From JACKII01 sp963974445 (lineage in GTDB: Bacteria > Pseudomonadota > Alphaproteobacteria > Bin95), in contig CAXBDI010000103.1 in the NCBI GenBank assembly GCA_963974445.1, positions 1 to 14,435 of the forward strand: a DNA stretch of 14,435 nucleotides. The letters are read 5' to 3'. Below are positions 8,573 through 14,435 of the stretch, in pieces. The position numbers and the translations under genes were made by a program. Under the pieces are notes generated by a model that saw nothing but the letters and a program-made list of their open reading frames with translations, was not told where the DNA came from and did not search any database. Numbering within the stretch: position 1 is the first letter of the stretch; each line of letters begins with the position of its first letter.

Positions 8573-11497
8573 ATGTTTTGCGATCACATTGTTGAAATGC
8601 CGCTGCCCGCCAACTCAGCGCAAGCGGAAAATGGCCTCGCCCGTTGGCGCGAAGCCCTGGCCAAGGCAAATGCTGACGCGGCCCCGGATGCCGAGACCCT
8701 CCTCGCAAACCCTCGCGCCAAGGCGCTGTTAGACGGTATTTTCGGGTGCAGTTCGTTTCTGACATGGGTAGCGGCGCAGGAGCCGGAGTTTTGTCTGTCG
8801 CTGATGACGGAAGGACCGGATGCCGTTTGGCCGCAGGCTCTGACGCCGATCGACGAACCTTCGCCTACCGAATCGACCGCCAAAACCGCTCTACGCCGGG
8901 CCCGGCGGCGGGCGGCGTTGGTGATTGCGGTCGCCGACGTCTCCGGCACCTGGACGTTGGCTCAGGTGACGGAAGCGCTGTCGCTGACGGCAGACGCCTG
9001 TATCGAATACGCGCTGGCTTTCGTCCTGACAGAGATGGAGCGGCGCGGCCGCCTAACCCTGCCGAACTCGGACGAGCCGACCCGCGATTGCGGGATATTC
9101 GCGCTGGGCATGGGCAAGCTGGGGGCGCGCGAGCTCAACTATTCCAGCGATGTCGACCTGATCGTGCTGTATGAGCCCAACACCGTGAACCATTCCCGGC
9201 CGGAGCGGTTGGCCCAGGACATGGCGCGGATGACGCAGCAATGGGTCGACCTGCTGCAAGACCGGACCTCCGACGGCTTTGCCTTCCGAACCGACCTGCG
9301 GCTGCGCCCCGATCCCGCCTCCACCCTGCCCGCCATCGCCGTGCCAGCGGCGGAGATCTATTACGAGAACACCGGACAGAATTGGGAGCGGGCGGCGATG
9401 ATCAAGGCGCGCGTCGTCGCCGGCGACCGCACCGCTGGCCAAGCGTTCCTGACGTTTCTAACCCCGTTCGTCTGGCGCCGCAGCCTGGATTTCTGGGCGA
9501 TCCGCGACATCCACTCGATCAAGCGTCAGATCAACGCGCATCGCGGCGGCAGGGCCATCCATGTGGCCGAGCACAATATCAAGGTTGGCCGCGGCGGCAT
9601 TCGCGAGATCGAGTTCTTTGCGCAGACCCAGCAACTGATCTGGGGTGGCAGGGAGCTAAGCCTGCGGGTCAAACCGACTTGCGATGCGTTGGATGCTCTG
9701 GTGGCTGTCGGTCTGGTCGAAGCCAAAGCTGCAGAAGACCTCAAAGAATCATACACCTATTTGCGAAGGCTTGAGCATCGCTTGCAGATGGTGGCCGATC
9801 ACCAGACGCAAAAATTGCCAGATGCGCGCGGCTTGCCGGCCATCGCCCGCTTCATGGGCGAGGCGGATACCGAGGCGTTCATCGCCAAGGTGCGGGCGAC
9901 ATTGGAAACCGTTGAAAACCATTACGCCGACCTGTTCGAAGATGAGCCGGACCTGGCGGTGAAGGGGCTCGGCAACCTGGTGTTCACTGGCGGCGATTCC
10001 GACCCCGGCACGCTGGAAACATTGTCCGATCTGGGGTTTACGGCGCCGGAGCGGGTCGACGCCGCCGTGCGCGCCTGGCACCACGGCCGCCTCGCCGCAA
10101 CCCGCTCCACCCGCGCCCGGCAGCTGCTGACGGAGCTAATGCCTGCATTGTTGACCGCGCTCAGCAATACCGCCGATCCGGACGAGGCGTTCCTGAATTT
10201 CGACCGGTTCCTGCACGGATCTCCCCCGGGCGTGCAATTGTTCAGCCTGTTCCAGACCCATCCGGATATGCTGACCCTGGTGGCGGAAATTTGCGGCTCC
10301 GCGCCATTGCTGGGCCAGCACATGCATCGCCGTCCGGCCGTTCTGGACGCCGTGCTGACGCCGGAGTTCTTCGACCCGCTGCCGCAGTCCGATGCGCAGT
10401 CGGAGGCTCTCACAGAAATGCTGGGGCAGGCCCGCGACTTCCAGGACACCCTGGACTTCGCCCGCCGCTACGCCAGCGACCTGACCTTTCAGATCGGCGT
10501 CCACCTGCTGCGCCGGCAGACGGAGCCGGCGACCGCAGCAAAGGTTTTCTCGGCGCTGGCCGATCACACGGTCACCGCGATGCTGGATGCCGTCCATACG
10601 GAATTCGCCGAGCGATATGGCTGGCTCGCCGGTGAGGGCATGGCGGTCCTGGCCTATGGCAAATGGGGCAGCAGCCAGTTGAACCCCTCCTCCGACCTCG
10701 ACATGGTCGTGCTCTACGACACACCCTCGGTGCTGGAGCAGAGCGATGGCGCCAAACCGCTGGCGGCCTCCACCTACGCGGCGCGCCTGACCCAGCGGCT
10801 GACGACTGCTCTCACCAGTGAGACCGAGAGTGGCCGGCTGTTCGAGGTCGACCTGCGGCTGCGCCCGGACGGCGACAAAGGTTCGCTCGCCGCCAGCATC
10901 GAAGGGTTCGAGGCGTACCACCGTCTGGACTCATGGACCTGGGAACACCTGGCCCTGGTGCGGGCGCGGATGGTGGTCGGTTCCGACACGATGCGCGAGC
11001 GCTTCGACGCGATCAGGGCGGAGGTATTGGGGCGGGAACGGGATATTCCTACACTGGCGGCCGCGGTCGACGACATGCGCCAAAAAATGGCGCAAGCCTT
11101 CAGAGGCCAAAGCCCATGGGACGTGAAGCATCGCCGCGGCGGCCTGGTCGATGCCGGCTTTATCGCGCAGTTCCTGGTGCTGGCGAACGCCCATCGCGTG
11201 CCGGACCTGGTGCCGCTACGCGATACGGCCAGCATCGCGGCAAAAGCGGCGGCGGCCGGCCTGATCGAGGCGGACCAGGCAAGCACATTGGCGGACGCCG
11301 AAATCTTCTGGCTCGGCCTGCAAACCCTGATGCGGTTGACAGGGTCCGAAAGCGCACCAGCCCGCCTGAAGCGACCCTCCGTGGAGGCAGTGGTTGCCCA
11401 AGGACTCGGCTTCCCCGACATCGAACGCGTCGAGGCACAGGCTGCGGATCATGCCGCGGCCGTCATGAAGATTTATGACGCTCTGATCCTTAGGTGA
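8573..11497 (+). CDS. glnE: Bifunctional glutamine synthetase adenylyltransferase / adenylyl-removing enzyme
   Basis: A 974-residue protein, close to the 946 residues of E. coli GlnE. It adenylylates and de-adenylylates glutamine synthetase in response to PII and glutamine, switching nitrogen assimilation off and on. Both nucleotidyltransferase halves are visible. The N-terminal adenylyl-removing domain has GMGKLGARELNYSSDVDL (179-196; D193, D195). The C-terminal adenylyl-transferring domain has YGKWGSSQLNPSSDLDM (695-711; D708, D710). Each is followed by its own FRTDLRLRPD or FEVDLRLRPDG block. A helical linker and PII/GlnB-responsive region lie between them. The ATG at 8573 follows AGGATAGAGCCC, and a small hairpin (CTATC-TAG-GATAG, 8555-8567) lies just before it. 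No frameshift or missing residue was seen. The 142 bp gap before the peroxiredoxin gene leaves room for a separate promoter. Confidence 0.97.
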   Translation: MFCDHIVEMPLPANSAQAENGLARWREALAKANADAAPDAETLLANPRAKALLDGIFGCSSFLTWVAAQEPEFCLSLMTEGPDAVWPQALTPIDEPSPTESTAKTALRRARRRAALVIAVADVSGTWTLAQVTEALSLTADACIEYALAFVLTEMERRGRLTLPNSDEPTRDCGIFALGMGKLGARELNYSSDVDLIVLYEPNTVNHSRPERLAQDMARMTQQWVDLLQDRTSDGFAFRTDLRLRPDPASTLPAIAVPAAEIYYENTGQNWERAAMIKARVVAGDRTAGQAFLTFLTPFVWRRSLDFWAIRDIHSIKRQINAHRGGRAIHVAEHNIKVGRGGIREIEFFAQTQQLIWGGRELSLRVKPTCDALDALVAVGLVEAKAAEDLKESYTYLRRLEHRLQMVADHQTQKLPDARGLPAIARFMGEADTEAFIAKVRATLETVENHYADLFEDEPDLAVKGLGNLVFTGGDSDPGTLETLSDLGFTAPERVDAAVRAWHHGRLAATRSTRARQLLTELMPALLTALSNTADPDEAFLNFDRFLHGSPPGVQLFSLFQTHPDMLTLVAEICGSAPLLGQHMHRRPAVLDAVLTPEFFDPLPQSDAQSEALTEMLGQARDFQDTLDFARRYASDLTFQIGVHLLRRQTEPATAAKVFSALADHTVTAMLDAVHTEFAERYGWLAGEGMAVLAYGKWGSSQLNPSSDLDMVVLYDTPSVLEQSDGAKPLAASTYAARLTQRLTTALTSETESGRLFEVDLRLRPDGDKGSLAASIEGFEAYHRLDSWTWEHLALVRARMVVGSDTMRERFDAIRAEVLGRERDIPTLAAAVDDMRQKMAQAFRGQSPWDVKHRRGGLVDAGFIAQFLVLANAHRVPDLVPLRDTASIAAKAAAAGLIEADQASTLADAEIFWLGLQTLMRLTGSESAPARLKRPSVEAVVAQGLGFPDIERVEAQAADHAAAVMKIYDALILR

Positions 11498-11639
11498 GGC
11501 GAGCCTAAACATTTTGGCTAGAGCATGTCACGATCTGATTGGGCCGCAATCTGTTTCAGAATGCCCACGGGCTTGTCAGCAGAGGCTGTTGCCGCCATCT
11601 TCCCAATCGATCCACAACCCAAGCACGAGAGGCTTTCCC

Positions 11640-12101
11640 ATGCCAGAAGTCGGCGATAGCGCCCCGGATTTTACCCTGCCGACCGATGGCGGCGGCGAGT
11701 TCAAACTCTCGGCGCAAAAGGGCTCGCCCGTGGTCGTGTACTTCTACCCGAAGGACGACACCAGCGGCTGCACCAAAGAAGCCATCGCCTTCACCGAAAA
11801 TCTGGATGCGTTTAAGTCCGCCGGCGCCAAGATCATTGGCATTTCGCCGGACACCGCCGCCAAGCATGACAAGTTCATCGCCAAACACGGCCTGAAAATC
11901 ACCCTCGGCGCCGACGAAGACAAGGCCGTCTGCGAGGCCTATGGCGTCTGGGTCGAGAAGTCGATGTATGGCCGCAAATACATGGGCGTCGAGCGCGCCA
12001 CCTTCCTAGTCGACGGCGATGGCAAAATTGCCCAAGCCTGGCGCAAGGTGAAGGTGCCCGGCCACGCGGAGAAAGTCCTCGCCGCCGTCAAGGAGCTATA
12101 G
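11640..12101 (+). CDS. bcp: Thioredoxin-dependent peroxiredoxin (Bcp/PrxQ)
   Basis: A 153-residue peroxiredoxin of the BCP/PrxQ subfamily, which reduces hydrogen peroxide and organic hydroperoxides in the cytoplasm. The N-terminus MPEVGDSAPDFTLPTDGG and the peroxidatic block YFYPKDDTSGCTKEA (C44) are typical, as is VEKSMYGRKYMGVERATFL near the end. The resolving cysteine found five residues after the first in E. coli Bcp is absent (AFTEN follows). The only other cysteine is C98 in AVCEAYGVW, so the enzyme is either an atypical 2-Cys or a 1-Cys type. An open frame extends upstream to 11514, but those residues do not resemble the family and the ATG at 11640 gives the standard N-terminus, with GAGAGG about 7 bases upstream. 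The stop is 4 bases before the reductase gene. Confidence 0.93.
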   Translation: MPEVGDSAPDFTLPTDGGGEFKLSAQKGSPVVVYFYPKDDTSGCTKEAIAFTENLDAFKSAGAKIIGISPDTAAKHDKFIAKHGLKITLGADEDKAVCEAYGVWVEKSMYGRKYMGVERATFLVDGDGKIAQAWRKVKVPGHAEKVLAAVKEL

Positions 12102-12105
12102 TCGG

Positions 12106-12987
12106 GTGAGCGAAGCCTTCGGCTCCAGCGAACAGGCGCTGCTGGACTATCCGACGGTTTACCGCCCCGACCTGTTCGCCGGTCAGGTCGTGCTGGTTTC
12201 CGGCGGCGGCAGTGGCCTTGGCAAAACCATGGCGACGCTGTTCGGACGCCTGGGCGCGACGGTCGCCATTTGCGGACGCGACCCGGCGAAGCTGGAGGCG
12301 ACCGAGGCCTTTTTTGCGAAAGCCGGCATCAAAAGCTGGTCGCGCGCCATGACCATCCGCGACCCGGAAGCGGTGGCCGCGCTCTATGACGGCCTTTACA
12401 GCGATCTGGGCCGGCTGGATGTGGTGGTCAACAACGCTGGTGGCCAATTCCCGCTGGCCGCCATGGACCTGACGCCGAACGGCTGGAACGCGGTCGTCGA
12501 TACCAACCTGAACGGCACCTGGCACATGATGCAGGCGGCGGCCAGGCAATGGCGCGACCGCAAAGCTCAAGGAAACGTCGTCAACATCGTCGCCGATATC
12601 TGGCGCGGCCTACCGCAAATGGCGCACACCACGGCGGCCCGCGCCGGCGTGATTTATGCCTCGAAGACCGTCGCGATCGAGTGGGCGCCGCTGGGGATCC
12701 GCGTCAACTGCATGGCCCCCGGCTGTTGCGAGAGCTCCGCCTTTGGCCGCTACCCTCCCGCGGGCGCCGAGACCTTCACTCAATCCAACCCGATGATGCG
12801 CGCCGGCGATGAATTCGACGTGGCCGAAGCGGTGCTCTACCTCGCCTCCCCCGCCGCCAAGTTCGTCACCGGCGAGGTGTTGACCGTCGATGGCGGCCAG
12901 CAGATGTGGGGCGACCCCTGGCCCGCCGGCCGGCCGGCCGCCTTCGAAATCGACTACACCAAAGGCCGCCTGGCCGAGGAGGACTAG
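12106..12987 (+). CDS. Short-chain dehydrogenase/reductase, enoyl-/dienoyl-CoA reductase-like
   Basis: A 293-residue Rossmann-fold oxidoreductase. The NAD(P) site is SGGGSGLG (32-39), followed by CGRDP at the end of the second strand, NNAG (109-112) and the C-terminal FVTGEVLTVDGG. The region HTTAARAGVIYASKTVAIEW (174-193) resembles peroxisomal trans-2-enoyl-CoA reductase and 2,4-dienoyl-CoA reductase more than classical SDRs. Here the usual YxxxK reads IYASK: Y184 is only three residues before K187, and the canonical tyrosine position is isoleucine. The substrate is therefore uncertain; an acyl-CoA is a reasonable guess. The start is GTG at 12106, four bases after the bcp stop, with AAGGAG overlapping the end of bcp. 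It probably shares a transcript with bcp and the RidA-like gene. The last 30 residues form a proline-rich tail after the fold. Confidence 0.88.
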   Translation: MSEAFGSSEQALLDYPTVYRPDLFAGQVVLVSGGGSGLGKTMATLFGRLGATVAICGRDPAKLEATEAFFAKAGIKSWSRAMTIRDPEAVAALYDGLYSDLGRLDVVVNNAGGQFPLAAMDLTPNGWNAVVDTNLNGTWHMMQAAARQWRDRKAQGNVVNIVADIWRGLPQMAHTTAARAGVIYASKTVAIEWAPLGIRVNCMAPGCCESSAFGRYPPAGAETFTQSNPMMRAGDEFDVAEAVLYLASPAAKFVTGEVLTVDGGQQMWGDPWPAGRPAAFEIDYTKGRLAEED

Positions 12988-12992
12988 CCCCG

Positions 12993-13385
12993 ATGACCCG
13001 CCGCCTGATTTCCACCGGTTCCGCGCTAGAGACCTCTGCCGGCTATTCGCGCGCCGTCATCGACGGCGGCTTCGTTTTCGTCTCCGGCTGCACCGGGCTG
13101 GACTATGCGAACGACACCCTGGCTGAGGGGGCGGAGGCGCAAACGCGCCAGACGTTCCGCAACATCGAATGGGCGCTGGGCAAGGCCGGCTGCACGCTGG
13201 CTGACGTAGTCCGCTCCACCCTCATGGTTACCGACCGCACAGACGTGCCGCAGATCTTGAAGGTGGTCGGCGAACACTTCCGCGACATCCGCCCGGCCTC
13301 GACCTTGATCGTCTGTGGCCTTGTCCGGCCAGAGATGAAGATCGAGATCGAGGTGACGGCGAAGCTGCCAAACGCCGAGGCGTAA
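12993..13385 (+). CDS. RidA/YjgF/Rid-family protein without the deaminase arginine
   Basis: A 130-residue protein of the Rid superfamily, recognised from GGFVFVSGCTGLDY, AQTRQTFRNIEWALGKAGCT and the C-terminal MKIEIEVTAKL. Classical RidA is a trimeric enamine/imine deaminase whose arginine (R105 in E. coli, in the ARS motif) binds the substrate carboxylate. Aligned back from the KIEIE block, that position is S103 here (PASTLIV), so this member probably belongs to another Rid subfamily and may not deaminate 2-aminoacrylate. The ATG at 12993 follows the GAGGAGG at the end of the reductase gene and leaves only five bases between the genes. An upstream ATG at 12906 lies inside the reductase and gives a non-family N-terminus. 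Co-transcription with the reductase is likely, and a joint role in a catabolic route is plausible but unproven. Confidence 0.9.
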   Translation: MTRRLISTGSALETSAGYSRAVIDGGFVFVSGCTGLDYANDTLAEGAEAQTRQTFRNIEWALGKAGCTLADVVRSTLMVTDRTDVPQILKVVGEHFRDIRPASTLIVCGLVRPEMKIEIEVTAKLPNAEA

Positions 13386-13401
13386 CTCCCGGCGAGGCGG
13401 G

Positions 13402-14043
13402 CTATTCTGCGGGCTTGGGAGCCGGGCCGATCCCGGTGCCGCTCATCTGACCGTTCGATAGTGTAAAACCATCGCGCGGGCCAACAGGCGGTTGGGTTGT
13501 CTGCCAGAAGAAGGTGACGGTCTGCCCAGTCTTCCAAGGATGTGCATCCGAGGCACGCCAGACCAGCCTGCCATCCGCGTCCGCAGAAATCGTGAAGGGT
13601 TGCTCGGTACCGGTCGCAGCTTTGGCCTCGCTGAAACTATAGCCAGCGACGCCTGTGAACCCCTCCGACTTGCGGCCGAGGCGGAAAAGATTTGCGCCAT
13701 CCATCGACACCACCTGATCCGGACGCGCGAACGGAGTGTCGTTCGGGCGGTCGGCACCTGGGGTGATCTCGTGGATGTAGGTATAGACCGTGCCAGCCGG
13801 CAGTTTCGGCGGAGCGCACGTCTCCACCCCGTCAGGACACTGCACCCGGCTGTTGATATCGCCGACTGACGCACCGTCCGGGCCTATCAATGAGGCCTCC
13901 ACCTCCGGCCCGACCGGCCCGACGATCGTGGCACCCAGGACGAGCGTGTTGAAGTCTTGGAGGGTAATCGGACCATCTGCAAGGGCTGGACTCGCAAATA
14001 CGACCGCTACCGCCACCGACACCGCGCGCATGCACTCCATCAT
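13402..14043 (-). CDS. Secreted protein of unknown function
   Basis: A 213-residue protein that I do not recognise. The N-terminus is a good Sec signal: MMECMR, then the hydrophobic stretch AVSVAVAVVF, and a likely cleavage site after PALA, leaving a mature protein starting DGPITLQDF. There is no lipobox and no further membrane helix. The mature part is rich in glycine, proline and threonine and looks beta-rich. Two cysteines seven residues apart (QCPDGVETCAPP) could form a disulfide. The C-terminus ends GIGPAPKPAE and does not carry a PEP-CTERM anchor. I chose the ATG at 14043, with AAGGGAG about 10 bases upstream; a second ATG at 14040 or a third at 14028 is also possible. It converges with the RidA-like gene, 16 bases between stops, and its upstream side faces the IS-rich edge. 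It is probably periplasmic or extracellular. Confidence 0.7.
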   Translation of the reverse strand: MMECMRAVSVAVAVVFASPALADGPITLQDFNTLVLGATIVGPVGPEVEASLIGPDGASVGDINSRVQCPDGVETCAPPKLPAGTVYTYIHEITPGADRPNDTPFARPDQVVSMDGANLFRLGRKSEGFTGVAGYSFSEAKAATGTEQPFTISADADGRLVWRASDAHPWKTGQTVTFFWQTTQPPVGPRDGFTLSNGQMSGTGIGPAPKPAE

Positions 14044-14256
14044 CAAATAACGCTCCCTTGAAAGATTCCGACGATTCTACGATTTTAAATAGAGTGTCAG
14101 GCTATCATATTGGCGACAAAATGGAAGTCGTCATTCGGCGATATTCACGCCGTCGTCGACAACGCCGATCAGTGACTAAAAATAGCAGATAAAATACCAA
14201 ACTCTGTAACTACCCACCCTCTTGCGCAGGCATGCAAATCGTGATTCACACTATGG
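14044..14256. other. Intergenic stretch with no recognised gene
   Basis: This region is upstream of the secreted-protein gene and presumably carries its promoter. The short frames crossing it show no family resemblance. I saw no RNA gene and no clear promoter boxes. Confidence 0.5.
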
Positions 14257-14303
14257 ATGAATCGAGATGATCTGGAACGGCTGAACAAGGAGGAGTTGGT
14301 TGG
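14257..14303 (+). pseudogene. IS66-type transposase, N-terminal remnant
   Basis: From the ATG at 14257 the frame reads MNRDDLERLNKEELV, much like the first residues of IS66-family transposases (TnpC), which usually begin with a SREEL-RLSKEELI-type helix followed by LVLRLQ. Here the similarity stops at 14301-14303, immediately before the right copy of the 74 bp repeat, and a TGA follows four codons later. It looks like an element interrupted or deleted at that point. Only about 15 residues support the call. Confidence 0.45.
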
Positions 14304-14377
14304 GTGGATTCCAGGTTGAGGTGCAACACCGTGGTCAAGCAAAGCGGATTGTGACGTCTTTGCCAAGCTCTGCGAGG
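14304..14377 (+). repeat. 74 bp repeat, right copy
   Basis: Reads GTGGATTCC at the left and GCGAGG at the right, and matches the reverse complement of 401-474 at 65 of 74 positions without gaps. One frame through it stays open here (GFQVEVQHRGQAKRIV), whereas the same frame has a TAA in the left copy. It begins exactly where the IS66-like remnant ends and lies 23 bases before the direct repeats at the window edge. Confidence 0.85.
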
Positions 14378-14400
14378 AAGGCTGTCGACGACAGACGGTA

Positions 14401-14435
14401 TGTCCGGTTTCAGTAGCACATGAGTTGTCCGGTTT
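14401..14435. mobile_element. Possible end of an IS21-type insertion sequence
   Basis: TGTCCGGTTT occurs at 14401-14410 and again at 14426-14435, separated by 15 bases. IS21-family elements begin with TGT and carry several copies of a short transposase-binding motif near each end, which this pattern resembles. The element itself would lie beyond the window, so neither genes nor target duplication can be seen. Confidence 0.35.

Noticed and set aside
10136..10921. Minus-strand frame of 261 codons inside glnE
   Set aside because: Shadow of glnE, whose second catalytic motif is encoded on the other strand in the same region.
13388..13426. CCCGGC / GCCGGG pair between the convergent RidA-like and secreted-protein genes as a terminator
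   Set aside because: The 27-base loop extends into coding sequence, the stem is six base pairs and there is no T-run. It is likely chance in GC-rich DNA.
14136..14152. CGGCG-ATATTCA-CGCCG inverted repeat as a terminator
   Set aside because: Only five base pairs, no T-run, and it lies upstream of the nearest gene rather than after one.
14169..14366. Minus-strand 65-codon ORF at the right edge
   Set aside because: Its first half is a translation of the 74 bp repeat and the rest runs antisense to the IS66-like remnant. There is no supported start or family.
401..14377. The whole window as one composite transposon
   Set aside because: The enclosed genes are mostly housekeeping (glnE, AsmA-like, bcp) with host-like composition, and no intact transposase or target duplication is visible.

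Overview
The window looks like a chromosomal segment of an alphaproteobacterium, probably Rhodospirillales-like. The lineage is inferred from the GC-rich codon use of the core genes and from the glnE / AsmA-like / bcp neighbourhood; no rRNA or tRNA is present to confirm it. Nine genes look intact. The two ends carry insertion-sequence debris.

Left edge (1-2050): a degraded IS5-type transposase C-terminus, then one copy of a 74 bp repeat. Next, on the minus strand, are a markedly AT-rich membrane protein of the exosortase-A-associated O-glycosylation ligase type and a small membrane ORF that overlaps its start. This pair looks like the stump of a transferred polysaccharide or exosortase island.

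Centre (2073-8572): a LuxR-type response regulator on plus faces a soluble double-PAS hybrid histidine kinase on minus, with both stop codons inside one short palindrome. The two are probably a cognate signalling pair. Upstream of the kinase, on the same strand, is a very large AsmA/YhdP-like envelope protein.

Right half (8573-14043): glnE (control of glutamine synthetase) is divergent from the AsmA-like gene. It is followed by a Bcp/PrxQ peroxiredoxin, a short-chain reductase and a RidA-family protein in a tight run with gaps of 4-5 bp. A convergent gene for a small secreted protein of unknown function comes next. Both the reductase and the RidA homologue lack a textbook catalytic residue of their superfamilies.

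Right edge (14044-14435): an intergenic stretch, the first codons of an apparent IS66-type transposase cut off exactly where a second, inverted copy of the 74 bp repeat begins, and a spaced 10-bp direct repeat like the end of an IS21-type element. The inverted repeat pair near both ends (88% identical, no gaps) is the most unusual structural feature. I saw no CRISPR array, no toxin-antitoxin pair and no clearly new defence system.
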